DNA of 64,000 nt from Anaeromyxobacter paludicola. Lineage in GTDB: Bacteria; Myxococcota; Myxococcia; Myxococcales; Anaeromyxobacteraceae. Positions within the stretch are counted from its first letter, which is position 1, and each line of letters starts with the position of its first letter. The notes under the pieces were generated by a model, which saw only the letters and a list, made by a program, of their open reading frames with translations, made no database searches and had not been told where the DNA came from. The stretch is taken from positions 2,914,001 through 2,978,000 of the forward strand of contig NZ_AP025592.1 in NCBI RefSeq assembly GCF_023169965.1, given 5' to 3'. This document shows, piece by piece, positions 53,311-62,070 of this stretch. Made by a program: the position numbers and the translations under genes.

Positions 53311-53763
53311 ATGCCGAAGCCCAAGGTGCTGACGATGCCCCCGCGCAAGGCGCTCGCGCTGGTGGCGCACGACAACCGCAAGAAGGACCTGCTCGACTGG
53401 GCCCGCTACAACCGAGGCTCGCTCTCGGGCCACGCCCTCTACGGCACCGGGACGACCGGCCGCATGATCGCCGAGGAGCTCGACCTCGAGGTGAACTGCC
53501 TGCTCTCCGGCCCGCTCGGCGGCGACCAGCAGATCGGCGCGATGATCGCGAAGGGCGAGCTCGACGCGCTGGTCTTCTTCTGGGACCCGCTCGAGCCGCT
53601 CCCGCACGACCCGGACATCAAGGCGCTGCTCCGGATCGCCGTGCTCTACAACATCCCGACCGCCTGCAACCGCTCCACCGCCGACTTCCTCATCTCCTCG
53701 CCGCTGATGACCGAGGAGTACGACCGGATCCAGTACGACTACGCGGCGCAGCTGCGCCGCTGA
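53311..53763 (+). CDS. mgsA: Methylglyoxal synthase
   Basis: Converts dihydroxyacetone phosphate to methylglyoxal and phosphate, a bypass of lower glycolysis under phosphate limitation or sugar stress. 150 residues from ATG 53311 behind [25 protein letters not shown], the phosphate-binding [27 protein letters not shown] with the catalytic Asp in GGDQQ, and [23 protein letters not shown] are all present. It overlaps the convergent chemoreceptor gene by 25 nt at the 3' end. Confidence 0.95.
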   Translation: MPKPKVLTMPPRKALALVAHDNRKKDLLDWARYNRGSLSGHALYGTGTTGRMIAEELDLEVNCLLSGPLGGDQQIGAMIAKGELDALVFFWDPLEPLPHDPDIKALLRIAVLYNIPTACNRSTADFLISSPLMTEEYDRIQYDYAAQLRR

Positions 53764-56606
53764 TCCTCCTCGGGCAGGGTGAAGGAGCCGACCATCCCGG
53801 CCAGCTCCTCCGCCTGGCTCGAGAGCTCGGCGGCGGCGGAGGACGACTCCTCGGAGCTGGCGGCGTTCTGCTGCGTCACCTTCTCCATCTCCGCCACCGC
53901 CCGGTTCACCTGGGCGATGCCGGCCGAGGTCTCGCCGGCGCTGGCGCCGATCTCGTCGATGATGGCCGCCACCTTGGCGATCCCGCCGACGATCTCGGCG
54001 AGCCGCGCCTCCACCTGGCGGGAGGTCTCCGCGCCGCTCGACGCCTGGACCACCGACTGCTGGATGAGCGCCTCGGTCCGCTGCGCCGCCTCCTTGCTGC
54101 GCAGCGCGAGCGAGCGCACCTCCTCGGCCACCACCGCGAAGCCCCGGCCGGCCTCGCCCGCCCGCGCCGCCTCGACGGCGGCGTTGAGGGCGAGGAGGTT
54201 GGTCTGGAAGGCGATCTCGTTGATGTCGCGGATGATGGCGCTCGTGCCCTCGGCCGAGGCGCGGATCTCGCCCATGGCGGCGGTGAGCTGCTCCATGGCC
54301 CGCGCGCCCTGGCCGGCGAGGTCGCTCGCCCCGCGCGCCAGCGACCGGGCCTGACCGGCGCTGCCGGCGCTCCGAGCGGCCTGCGCGGCCACCGTCTCCA
54401 GGCTGGCCGCGGTCTCCTCGAGGCTGCTCGCCTGCTCCGAGGCGCCGCTCGCCACCGCCTGCGAGCTCGAGGCGATCTGCTCCGCCGCCTGGCTCACCTG
54501 CGAGACCGCGCCGGCCACCTGCGACAGGGCGTCGCCGAGCGCGCCGGCGGCGGCGTCGATGGCCTCCTGCATCCGGGCGTGCCCGCCGCGGTAGCTGCCG
54601 GACATGCGGGCCGAGAGGTCGCGCTCGCCGAGCCGCTGCAGCACCTCCTGCGCCTCGGCCACCGGCCGGAGCAGCGCGTCGAGGGCGCGGTTGACGCCCT
54701 CCACCACCTTGCGGAAGTCGCCGCGGTGCGCCTCCAGGTCGGCGCGGGTCTCGAGCCGCCCCTCCACGGCCGCCTCGGCGAGCCCGGCCGCGTCGGCCAC
54801 GAGCGCGTTCACCGCCTCGATGCAGCCGTTCAGGTTGCGCTTCAGCGCGTCGAAGTCGCCCGGCCAGCGCTCGGCGATGGGCGCGGGGACGTCGCCCCGG
54901 GCCAGCCGGTCCACGCAGGCGGCCGCCGCGCCGAGCGGGCCGGTGACGGCGTCGAGGGTGTCGTTCACCCCCTGCACGATGGCGCGGAACTCTCCCTGGT
55001 GGCGCGCGGCGTCGGCGCGGGTGGCGAGCTGCCCCTCCACCGCCGCCCGCGCCAGCCGCCGCGCGTCGGCGACCAGCGCCTGCACCGCGGCGGCGCAGCC
55101 GTTGAGGTTCCGCTCCAGCGCGCCGAAGTCGCCCGCCCAGCCCTCCTCGAGCGGCGGCGGGATGTCGCCCCGCGCGATCCGGTCCACGTGGGCCGCGGCG
55201 GCGGTGAGCGGCCGGATGACGGCGTCGAGGGTGTCGTTCACGCCCTGCACGATGGCGCGGAAGTCGCCCTGGTGGCGCGAGGCGTCGGCGCGGGTGGCGA
55301 GCTTGCCCTCCACCGCCGCCGCCGCGAGCCCCCGCGCGTCCTCGACCAGCGCGGTCACCGCCGCGGCGCAGCCGTTCAGGTTCTGCTTCAGGGCGTCGAA
55401 CTCGCCCGGCCAGCGGGCCTCGATCGCCGCGGGGATGTCGCCCCGCGCGATCCGGTCCACGTGCGCGGCCGCCGCGCCGAGCGGGCCCGTGACCGCGTCG
55501 AGCGTGGCGTTCACCCCCTCGACGATGCGCCGGAAGTCGCCGCCGTGGCGGGCGGCGTCGGCGCGGGTGGAGAGGCGGCCCTCGACGCCGGCCTGCGCGA
55601 GCGCGCCGACGTCGGAGACGAGCGCCTTCACGGCGGCGCAGGAGCGATCCAGGCTCTCCTTGATGCGGGCGAAGTCGCCCTCGAAGGCGACGTCGGCCGG
55701 CTCGGGGATGTCGCCCCGGGCCATCCGCTCGAGCTCCCCGGCGGCGAGCCGCACCGGCGCGCTCACGGCGGCCAGGGTGGCGTTCATGCCCTCGACGATC
55801 TCGCGGAACTCGACGTGGACGCTCTCGGGATCGCCGCGCACCTCGAGGTCGCCGGCCGCCGCGGCCCGGGAGAGCTTGCGGGCCTCGCGCAGCAGGCTCT
55901 CGCGGATCCGGTCGATGGAGCGGACGAGGAGCGCCCCGCTCGCGACCGCGGCGACCAGCGCCAGGATCGCCACCAGCACGGAGATCCAGCGCGCCCGCGC
56001 CTGGGCGGCGTCGGCCTCGGTCACGAGCTTCGAGGCGTCCTCGTTGGTGACCGCGACCAGCTCCTTCAGCTTCTCGGCGGCCGGGAGGAAGGACTGGCGG
56101 GCGTCGAGGTAGACGGCGAGCGCCTTGCGGTCGAGCTCCTTCACCTCGGGGCCGTCCACGGGCTTGCCGGAGGAGACGAGGTAGTCGCGGTTCCGCTCCA
56201 TGGCGACGAGGCGGACGGCCTGGTCGCGCCAGGCGTCGAGCGGGTCCTTGAGCTGCGCGTAGAGGAGCTCGACGCGCGTGCCGTGCGGCAGCGCCTCGTA
56301 GGCCCTGCGCGCCTCCACCATCCCCGCCATCGCGGCGTCCGCCTCCTTGAAGAAGGTGGGGCGCATGCCGCTCGCCGAGAGCCGCTGGTGGATGAGCCCG
56401 GTCGCCGCGGCGGTGAGCTCCGACTCGGCCGACTCGATCCGGTCGAGGGCCTGCACGCCCTGGAGCTTCCGGTGGGACATGTCGTCGAACGCCGCCGAGA
56501 CCTGGCCGAGCTCGTGGAGCAGGACGCCGCCGAGCACCGCGGTGGCCGCGAGGGCGGCGGTGAAGCCGAGGACGATCCGGGTCCTCATCCGGGTCTCTGA
56601 GCGCAT
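53739..56606 (-). CDS. Poly-HAMP methyl-accepting chemotaxis protein
   Basis: 955 residues from ATG 56606 behind GGGAGGG. Transmembrane helices near residues 11-35 and about 190-215 flank a helical periplasmic sensor. Then come four tandem units of about 91 residues (each [10 protein letters not shown]...[20 protein letters not shown]...AVEG.L.TRAD...H.GDFR.IV.GVN.TLDAV) plus a final partial unit, a chain of HAMP-like modules. The signalling domain is canonical: [36 protein letters not shown]. No CheB/R pentapeptide at the C-terminus (ends RRSCAA). No che genes adjoin it. Confidence 0.9.
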   Translation of the reverse strand: MRSETRMRTRIVLGFTAALAATAVLGGVLLHELGQVSAAFDDMSHRKLQGVQALDRIESAESELTAAATGLIHQRLSASGMRPTFFKEADAAMAGMVEARRAYEALPHGTRVELLYAQLKDPLDAWRDQAVRLVAMERNRDYLVSSGKPVDGPEVKELDRKALAVYLDARQSFLPAAEKLKELVAVTNEDASKLVTEADAAQARARWISVLVAILALVAAVASGALLVRSIDRIRESLLREARKLSRAAAAGDLEVRGDPESVHVEFREIVEGMNATLAAVSAPVRLAAGELERMARGDIPEPADVAFEGDFARIKESLDRSCAAVKALVSDVGALAQAGVEGRLSTRADAARHGGDFRRIVEGVNATLDAVTGPLGAAAAHVDRIARGDIPAAIEARWPGEFDALKQNLNGCAAAVTALVEDARGLAAAAVEGKLATRADASRHQGDFRAIVQGVNDTLDAVIRPLTAAAAHVDRIARGDIPPPLEEGWAGDFGALERNLNGCAAAVQALVADARRLARAAVEGQLATRADAARHQGEFRAIVQGVNDTLDAVTGPLGAAAACVDRLARGDVPAPIAERWPGDFDALKRNLNGCIEAVNALVADAAGLAEAAVEGRLETRADLEAHRGDFRKVVEGVNRALDALLRPVAEAQEVLQRLGERDLSARMSGSYRGGHARMQEAIDAAAGALGDALSQVAGAVSQVSQAAEQIASSSQAVASGASEQASSLEETAASLETVAAQAARSAGSAGQARSLARGASDLAGQGARAMEQLTAAMGEIRASAEGTSAIIRDINEIAFQTNLLALNAAVEAARAGEAGRGFAVVAEEVRSLALRSKEAAQRTEALIQQSVVQASSGAETSRQVEARLAEIVGGIAKVAAIIDEIGASAGETSAGIAQVNRAVAEMEKVTQQNAASSEESSSAAAELSSQAEELAGMVGSFTLPEEDQRRSCAA

Positions 56607-56723
56607 GCCCTCCCGGGTGAGCACGGCACGTGCCACGTCCGGGGCTGGCCTGGATCAAGGAGATCGCACCCGGCCGCGAGGGGCGCAGGGGACCCATGGG
56701 TGCCGGGGCGGGTGAGCGGGCCG

Positions 56724-57185
56724 TTACTTGTGGTACGGCTCCCCGCGGACGATCGTGAGGGCCCGGTAGAGCTGCTCGACGAGCACCAGCCGCGCCAGGC
56801 GGTGGGCCATGGTGAAACGGGAGAGCGCCAGCTTCTCCTGCGCGCGCGCCACCACCTCCGGGGCGAGCCCGTCGGAGCCGCCGATGACGAGCGCGACGTC
56901 GCGCCCGCCCGCCATCCAGCCCTCCACCGCCCGCGCGAGCTCCACGCTCGTGAGCTCCTTGCCGCGCTCGTCGAGCGCCACCACCCGCTCGCCCGGCTTG
57001 AGCTTCGCCAGGATCGACGCCCCCTCCTCCACCCTGGCCTGCGGGGTCCCGGCGTGACGCCGCGCCTCGGGCAGCTCCACCAGCTCGAACTTGAGGTAGC
57101 GGCCGAGCCGCTTCGCGTACTCCTCCACCGCGGGCTGGTAGAGGCCGGAGCGGTCCTTGCCGACCGAGATGAGCCTGAGCTTCAT
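56724..57185 (-). CDS. rlmH: 23S rRNA pseudouridine-1915 N3-methyltransferase RlmH
   Basis: 153 residues, typical length. SPOUT fold with LRLISVGKDRSGLYQPAVEEYAKRL at the N-terminus, ERVVALDERGKELTSVELA, the SAM loop LVIGGSDGLAPEVVARA, and the conserved C-terminus LVEQLYRALTIVRGEPYHK. Methylates pseudouridine 1915 in helix 69 of the assembled 70S ribosome. ATG 57185 has no strong ribosome-binding site. Divergent from the GT83-like gene. Confidence 0.95.
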   Translation of the reverse strand: MKLRLISVGKDRSGLYQPAVEEYAKRLGRYLKFELVELPEARRHAGTPQARVEEGASILAKLKPGERVVALDERGKELTSVELARAVEGWMAGGRDVALVIGGSDGLAPEVVARAQEKLALSRFTMAHRLARLVLVEQLYRALTIVRGEPYHK

Positions 57186-57296
57186 GGCGCGCATCCTAGA
57201 CGGCCGGCGCCGGCGCGGGAACCGCGGCGGGGCGCGGGCGCACCCGAGGGGTGGCGCGTCGCGCCGCGCACCGCCGCGTGCTTTACTCGGGGTCCC

Positions 57297-58700
57297 GTGT
57301 CCCCCTCCGCCCGCCGCGTGCTGCTCATCGCCCTCGCCGGCCTCGCCGTGCGCGCGGCGCTCGCGGCGGCGCTGCCGCTCGGCGTGGACGAGGCCTACTA
57401 CGTGGACTGGGCCCGCCACCTGCGCGCGGGCTACCTCGACCACCCGCCGGCCGTCGCCTGGCTCGTGGCCGGCCCGCTCCGGCTCCTCGGCTCCCACCCG
57501 CTCGCGGTGCGGCTCCTGCCGCTGCTGCTCCAGGCCGCGACCACGCTGCTCGCCGCCGACCTCGCCCGGGTCCGCGGCGGCGACCGGGCCGCACTGGCGG
57601 CCGCGCTCCTGCTCCAGGCGGCGCCGGTCTTCTCGCTCGGCGCCATGCTCGCCACCCCCGACGCGCCGCTCGCGTTCTGCTGGGTCGGCGCGCTCTGGGC
57701 GCTCGACCGGGCGGCGCGCCGCGATCCCCGCTTCTTCCTCGCCGCCGGCGCCTTCCTCGGGCTCGCCGCCCTCTCCAAGCTCACGGCCGGGCTGCTCGGC
57801 CTCGCGGCAATGGCGGCGCTCGTCGCCACCGGCCGGGGGCGCCGCCTCCTCGCCACCCCCTGGCCCTGGCTCGGCGGGCTGCTCGCGCTCGCGCTCGCCG
57901 CACCGATGCTCGCCTGGAACGCGGCGCGCGGCTGGCCCTCCTTCGCCTTCCAGGCGAGCCACGGCGCGCGCGGGCGGAGCTTCTCGACCGCCCGCCTGCT
58001 CGTCTCGCTGGCGGCGCAGGCCGCCTACGTCTCTCCCTTCCTCTTCCTGCTCGCCGGCCGCGCCGCGGTGCGCCGCCCGCCCGACGACGATCCGGGCTTC
58101 CTCGCCCTCTCGCTCTCCGGGATCCCGGTGGTGGCCTTCTTCACCCTCGCCGCGGCCTTCACGCCCGGCGCGCTGCCGCACTGGCCGGCGCCGGGGTGGC
58201 TCTCGGCGCTGCTGCTCCTCTCGGTGGGCGCGGGGAGCGTGGCCGGCGCGCGCGCCTTCCGGATCGCCGCCGGCACCGGGCTCGCCTTCTCGCTCGCGGC
58301 CCTCGCCGCGTTCGCGCTGCCGCTCCCGCTCCACCCGAGCCCGCGCGACGAGCTCGCCGGGTGGGCCGAGGCGGCGCGCGCGGCGCGAGCCGCCGCGGGG
58401 GGCGCGCGGCTCGCGGCGACCCACTGGATGGCGCTCGGCCAGCTCGGCTGGTACGCCGGCGCGCCGGTCGCCTACGTGGGCGACCGGCCCTGCGCGGCGA
58501 GCTACTACGAGCCCGACCCGCGGAGGAGCGGCGAGCCCTTGCTGGTGGTGGCGGTGGACGGGCTCGGCCCGGCCCGGGAACGGCTCGAGGCGGCGCTCGG
58601 GCCCCTCGAGGACGCGGGCGGGACGGAGGCGCGCGACGGCGCCCACCTCCTGCGCCGGTTCCGGTTCTACCGGACCGCCCGGGCGGGCCCCTCGCGCTGA
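57297..58700 (+). CDS. GT83/ArnT-like integral membrane glycosyltransferase
   Basis: 467 residues from GTG 57297. About 10-12 hydrophobic segments. The first periplasmic loop contains LGVDEAYYVDWARHLRAGYLDHPP, where the DE dyad is the catalytic acid motif of polyprenyl-phosphate-dependent transferases (PMT/ArnT family). ATPDAPLAFCWVGALWALDRA is also typical. The C-terminal about 100 residues form a small periplasmic domain. It probably transfers a sugar from undecaprenyl-phosphate to lipid A, glycan or protein; the acceptor is unknown. No polysaccharide cluster adjoins it. Confidence 0.8.
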   Translation: MSPSARRVLLIALAGLAVRAALAAALPLGVDEAYYVDWARHLRAGYLDHPPAVAWLVAGPLRLLGSHPLAVRLLPLLLQAATTLLAADLARVRGGDRAALAAALLLQAAPVFSLGAMLATPDAPLAFCWVGALWALDRAARRDPRFFLAAGAFLGLAALSKLTAGLLGLAAMAALVATGRGRRLLATPWPWLGGLLALALAAPMLAWNAARGWPSFAFQASHGARGRSFSTARLLVSLAAQAAYVSPFLFLLAGRAAVRRPPDDDPGFLALSLSGIPVVAFFTLAAAFTPGALPHWPAPGWLSALLLLSVGAGSVAGARAFRIAAGTGLAFSLAALAAFALPLPLHPSPRDELAGWAEAARAARAAAGGARLAATHWMALGQLGWYAGAPVAYVGDRPCAASYYEPDPRRSGEPLLVVAVDGLGPARERLEAALGPLEDAGGTEARDGAHLLRRFRFYRTARAGPSR

Positions 58701-58707
58701 GCGGGCG

Positions 58708-59052
58708 CTACCGGGCCGCCCGCGCCACGAGCGGCGGGGCCGGCACCGGCGAGGGCGCCCAGGTCGCGTCGTCGTGCCCGGCCGGGAGCGCCGGCCCGAC
58801 GGCGAACGCGTCGTCGCGCCCCGCACCGAGCGCCTCGACCGGCCAGGCGGTGTCGTCGTGGCCGGCGGGCAGCCCGGGGCCGAGCGCCGTCGGTTCGGCG
58901 GAGGCGGGCTGGGGCGCCGCGGCCGCGCCGGTCGGGTCGTCCGGCCAGGCGGCGTCGTCGAAGCCGGCCGGCTTGCCCGCTCCGGCGGCGCGAGCGGTGG
59001 CGGCGCTCCCGAGCAGGAGGACGAGGGCGGTGCGGCGGAACGTGCGCTTCAT
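58708..59052 (-). CDS. Small exported protein with PAG[FH]DDxxW repeats, predicted ECF regulon member
   Basis: 114 residues from ATG 59052 behind GGGAGAG. Signal peptide with cleavage expected after ATARA (residue about 22). The mature 90 residues carry repeated motifs: PAGFDDAAWP (29-38), PAGHDDTAWP, a degenerate GAGRDDAFAV, and PAGHDDATWA, joined by Pro/Ala/Gly linkers. No cysteine. I know of no family with this pattern. His-Asp-Asp-Trp clusters could bind metal ions or interact with a partner. It has its own ECF-type promoter identical in core to the two on the other side of the locus. Confidence 0.78.
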   Translation of the reverse strand: MKRTFRRTALVLLLGSAATARAAGAGKPAGFDDAAWPDDPTGAAAAPQPASAEPTALGPGLPAGHDDTAWPVEALGAGRDDAFAVGPALPAGHDDATWAPSPVPAPPLVARAAR

Positions 59053-59102
59053 GGTGCTCTCCCTGGGGCGGGCCGGAGGTGCTGATCCCGCCGCGCGGTG
59101 GA

Positions 59103-59127
59103 AACGCCGCCGGCCCCGAGCGGTTCC
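59103..59127 (-). promoter_or_regulatory. ECF-type promoter of the GHDD-repeat gene
   Basis: Minus strand GGAAC (59127-59123), 16-nt spacer, CGTT (59106-59103). The same core and spacing as at 59225 and 60644. Transcription would start about 45 nt before the ATG. Confidence 0.75.
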
Positions 59128-59224
59128 GGCGGCCCTCGGGCCATTCGGAGTCGTCCCTTGGAGGCCCGCCTTCCCGGCGCGGCGACGAGACGGGTGCCTT
59201 TGGGCGACCTTCTCAGGGCGTGCG

Positions 59225-59249
59225 GGAACCGGATCGGGCGTCCCGCGTT
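59225..59249 (+). promoter_or_regulatory. ECF-type autoregulatory promoter of the sigma/anti-sigma operon
   Basis: GGAAC (59225-59229), 16-nt spacer, CGTT (59246-59249), 42 nt before the preferred sigma start. This matches the classical ECF consensus; such sigma factors normally drive their own promoter. Confidence 0.78.
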
Positions 59250-59291
59250 CTTTCCGCCGACATGGCCGCTGCCGACGCTAGGAAGCTCGTC

Positions 59292-59843
59292 ATGGCGCGC
59301 TGGCGCTCGGAGGACGAGGTGGCCGCGCTGGGGCGCGAGGCGCTGGCGCACGCCGACGCGCTCCACGACCTCGCCTGGCACCTCACGCGCGACGACGAGG
59401 AGGCGGCGGATCTGGTGCAGGAGACCTTCGCCCACGCGCTCCAGGCCGCGCGGCGCTTCGAGCCCGGGAACCTCCGCGCCTGGCTCTTCCGGATCCTGCG
59501 GAACGCCTTCCTCTCGCGCCGGCGGCGCGATCGGCGCAGCCCCATCGACGCCTCGCTCGACGGCGACGACGCCGCGGACCGGGCCGCGCCGGTCGCGGGC
59601 CGCGAGGGGCTCGAGGCCGAGCAGCTGCGGCGGGTGGTGGGGGACGAGATCGAGGCCGCGCTGGCGTCGCTCTCGACGGAGGCGCGGTGGGTGGTGCTGC
59701 TCGACCAGGAGGGGCTCACGGAGGCGGAGATGGCGGCGACGCTGGAGTGTCCCGCCGGGACGGTGAAGTCGCGGCTGGCGCGCGCGCGGGCGGCGCTCCG
59801 GGAGCGGCTCGCCGACTACGGCGCCGAGGGAGGGCTGCCATGA
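59292..59843 (+). CDS. ECF-family RNA polymerase sigma factor
   Basis: 183 residues from ATG 59292, with AGGAA eight nt upstream; an ATG at 59262 would add ten. Region 2 shows LHDLAWHLTRDDEEAADLVQETFAHALQAARRF and LRAWLFRILRNAFLSRRRR (the -10 recognition helix). Region 4 shows ALASLSTEARWVVLLDQEGLTEAEMAATLECPAGTVKSRLARARAALRERL (the -35 recognition helix-turn-helix). Its stop overlaps the anti-sigma start (ATGA). No extra C-terminal domain. Confidence 0.93.
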   Translation: MARWRSEDEVAALGREALAHADALHDLAWHLTRDDEEAADLVQETFAHALQAARRFEPGNLRAWLFRILRNAFLSRRRRDRRSPIDASLDGDDAADRAAPVAGREGLEAEQLRRVVGDEIEAALASLSTEARWVVLLDQEGLTEAEMAATLECPAGTVKSRLARARAALRERLADYGAEGGLP

Positions 59844-60622
59844 ACGGGCACGCCGGGCGCGACAGCTTGCGCGACCTCTCCCGGGGCCGGCTCCCGCCGG
59901 CGCTCGAGGCCGAGGTCCGGACCCACCTCGCTGGCTGCGAGGGGTGCGCCGCCGCCGTCGAGAACGAGCGCGCCCTCGACGACGCGCTGGCGCGCCGCCC
60001 GCGCCGGCCCGCGCCGGCCGAGCTGCGCGCGCGGCTCGCCGCGATGGCCGCCGGCGCCGGGCCGCCCCGCCCCCGCGCCCCGGCCGCCCGCCGCTGGGCG
60101 ACGCGGCTCGCCGCGCCCGTCGCGGCCGCCCTCGCCGCCGGCCTGCTGGTGTTCGCCGGCCTGCGGACGCACCAGGACCGGCGCGGGCTCGACGAGGCCC
60201 GCGCCCGGCTCCGGGTGGAGGCGGTCAACGACCACCTGCGGGTCCTCAAGAGCGAGCGCCCGCTCGAGGTGCAGGCCGGCGGCGCGCACCAGGTGAAGCC
60301 CTGGTTCGAGGGGCGGGTGGACTTCGCGCCCGACGTGCCGGACGCGCCCGGGCTCGTGCTGCGCGGCGGCGCGGTGGGCTGGTTCCACGACCGCGACGCG
60401 GCGGTGATCGCCTACACGCTCCGGCTGCACAAGGTGACGCTGCTCGAGTTCCGGTGCGCCGGCCTGCCGTGGCCGGCGGCCGACGCGCCGAAGCAGCAGC
60501 CGCCGCACCGCGGCTACAACGTGTTCGCCTGGAAGAAGGGTGAGCTCGGGTACGCGCTCGTGTCCGACGCCAGCGCCGCCGACCTCGGCGCGGTGGCGAA
60601 GGCGATCGCGGGGACGCTGTAG
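59840..60622 (+). CDS. zf-HC2 anti-sigma factor with a periplasmic sensor domain
   Basis: 260 residues from ATG 59840 (ATGA overlap with the sigma gene). The N-terminal zinc anti-sigma module has His29-xxx-Cys33-xx-Cys36 (THLAGCEGC), a ZAS motif. A transmembrane helix near residues 92-112 (AAPVAAALAAGLLVFAGL) is followed by a periplasmic domain of about 145 residues. That domain carries PWFEGRVDFAPDVPD, GWFHDRDAAVIAYTLRLHKVTLLEFRC and PPHRGYNVFAWKKGELGYALVSD, with one Cys and several His. Similar anti-sigma proteins sense metal or envelope redox stress. It should hold the sigma factor inactive until a periplasmic cue acts. Confidence 0.9.
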   Translation: MNGHAGRDSLRDLSRGRLPPALEAEVRTHLAGCEGCAAAVENERALDDALARRPRRPAPAELRARLAAMAAGAGPPRPRAPAARRWATRLAAPVAAALAAGLLVFAGLRTHQDRRGLDEARARLRVEAVNDHLRVLKSERPLEVQAGGAHQVKPWFEGRVDFAPDVPDAPGLVLRGGAVGWFHDRDAAVIAYTLRLHKVTLLEFRCAGLPWPAADAPKQQPPHRGYNVFAWKKGELGYALVSDASAADLGAVAKAIAGTL

Positions 60623-60643
60623 CGGCGCGCCCCACCCGCGCCT

Positions 60644-60668
60644 GGAACCGCGGCGCGGCGGCGGCGTT
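60644..60668 (+). promoter_or_regulatory. ECF-type promoter of the phosphoesterase-cupredoxin pair
   Basis: GGAAC (60644-60648), 16-nt spacer, CGTT (60665-60668), 32 nt before the phosphoesterase ATG. It is the third copy of the identical core in 1.6 kb. Confidence 0.72.
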
Positions 60669-60700
60669 CTCTCCGGTGACTGGAACCCCCCGGAGCCACC

Positions 60701-61690
60701 ATGCGCGACCGCATCGACCGCAGGACCTTCCTTCGCATCGCCGGCCTGTCCCTCGGGGCCGGCGCCCTCTACCGCGTGGGCGCCTTCGCCGGCGCGGAGG
60801 GCCAGGACGCGGCGCGCGCGCTCGGGCGCGCCACCGGGGAGGCGCCGGCGCCCTTCACCTTCGTGCAGCTCAGCGATCCGCACGTCGGCTTCTCGGGGCC
60901 TCCCAACCCGACCGGCACCCAGGCCTTCGAGCGGGCGGTGGCCGAGATCAACGCGCTCCCGCAGCGGCCCGACCTCGTCCTCTTCACCGGCGACCTGTCG
61001 CACGAGTCGGAGAAGCCGGGCGAGCACGCCGCGCGCATGGCCCGCTTCCGCGAGATCGCGGGCCGGCTGCGGGTCCCGGCGATGCACGCGGTCCCGGGCG
61101 AGCACGACGCCGGGCTCGACGGCGGCGCGCTCTTCCGGAGCTTCTTCGGCGAGACCTCGTACTCCTTCGACCACAAGGGCGTGCACTTCGTGGCCCTCGA
61201 CAACGTCTCGCGCGCGAAGCCCGAGGTGGGGCCGGAGCGGCGCGACTGGCTGCGGCGCGACCTCGCCCGGTTCCCCAGGACCGCGCCCATCGTGGTCTTC
61301 ACCCACCGGCCGCTCTTCGACCTCCGGCCCGACTGGGAGTGGTTCACCCGCGACGGCGACCAGGTGATGGCGCTGCTCGAGCCGTTCGAGAACGTGACCG
61401 TGCTCTACGGCCACATCCACCGCGAGGACGTGCACCGCGCCGGGCACGCCACCCATTACGCGGCGCGCTCGCTCATCTTCGCCTTCCCCGACCCGGCCAC
61501 CACCCCGGAGAAGAAGCCCATCCCCTTCGACCCGGCCCGGCCCTTCCGCAACCTCGGGCTCCGGCGGCTCGACGCGCGCCGGGAAGGCGGGGGCGGCCTC
61601 GCCATCGCGCCGACCGAGGTGGAGCTCACGCTGCGCAAGCTCTCCGGCACCGAGGGCTTCGCCCAGCTCCTCCGCCCCTCGTCCCTCTGA
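60701..61690 (+). CDS. Tat-exported calcineurin-like metallophosphoesterase
   Basis: 329 residues from ATG 60701 behind GGAG. A twin-arginine signal (DRRTFLRIAGLSLGAGA) predicts folded export. The metal-binding set is FVQLSDPHVGF, FTGDLSHE, VPGEHDAGLD, VFTHRPLF and LYGHIHREDV. The usual GNHD is GEHD, so the metal-bridging Asn is Glu, a variant known in parts of this superfamily. The substrate is not predictable. It is followed by the cupredoxin 28 nt later and preceded by an ECF promoter, placing it in the sigma regulon. Confidence 0.88.
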   Translation: MRDRIDRRTFLRIAGLSLGAGALYRVGAFAGAEGQDAARALGRATGEAPAPFTFVQLSDPHVGFSGPPNPTGTQAFERAVAEINALPQRPDLVLFTGDLSHESEKPGEHAARMARFREIAGRLRVPAMHAVPGEHDAGLDGGALFRSFFGETSYSFDHKGVHFVALDNVSRAKPEVGPERRDWLRRDLARFPRTAPIVVFTHRPLFDLRPDWEWFTRDGDQVMALLEPFENVTVLYGHIHREDVHRAGHATHYAARSLIFAFPDPATTPEKKPIPFDPARPFRNLGLRRLDARREGGGGLAIAPTEVELTLRKLSGTEGFAQLLRPSSL

Positions 61691-61718
61691 TCCCCACTTA
61701 CCCCCCAGGAGGAACCCG

Positions 61719-62063
61719 ATGCGCCCTGCCCTCTTCGCCGCCGCCGTCGCCCTGCCGCTCCTCGCCGCCGCGCCCGCCCGGGCCGCCGATCCCGTCACCG
61801 TGACCATCGTCGCGAAGCGCTTCGAGTTCACGCCGAAGGAGGTCCGGCTCAAGGCCGGCCAGCCGGTCCGGATCGTCCTCCGCAGCGAGGACGTGACCCA
61901 CGGGTTCTTCCAGCGCGAGCTCGGCATCGACGCCGAGGCCACGAAGGAGACGCCCGCCGAGATCACCCTCACGCCGGCGAAGCCGGGGCGCTACGTGACC
62001 ATCTGCGACCACTTCTGCGGGTCGGGCCACGGCAACATGAAGATGACCTTCGTGGTCGAGTGA
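61719..62063 (+). CDS. Free-standing CuA-type cupredoxin (COX2-like domain)
   Basis: 114 residues from ATG 61719 behind AGGAGG. Signal peptide ending PARAA. The mature domain of about 92 residues is a single Greek-key beta-barrel: VTIVAKRFEFTPKEVRLKAGQPVRIVLRSEDVTHGFF and YVTICDHFCGSGHGNMKMTFVVE. The ligands His (VTHGF), Cys and Cys (C-xxx-C), His and Met (CGSGHGNM) form a complete binuclear CuA site as in cytochrome oxidase subunit II. It lacks transmembrane helices and heme motifs. Likely periplasmic electron carrier or copper handler. Confidence 0.9.
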   Translation: MRPALFAAAVALPLLAAAPARAADPVTVTIVAKRFEFTPKEVRLKAGQPVRIVLRSEDVTHGFFQRELGIDAEATKETPAEITLTPAKPGRYVTICDHFCGSGHGNMKMTFVVE

Positions 62064-62070
62064 CCGGCCG

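Noticed and set aside
54600-55700. Tandem DNA repeats of about 273 nt as a non-coding satellite
   Set aside because: They are in-frame HAMP-like units of one chemoreceptor, with a sound protein-level pattern.
60679-60690. A second GGAAC just upstream of the phosphoesterase gene
   Set aside because: It lies 16-20 nt before the ATG with no CGTT at the right distance; the proper site is at 60644.
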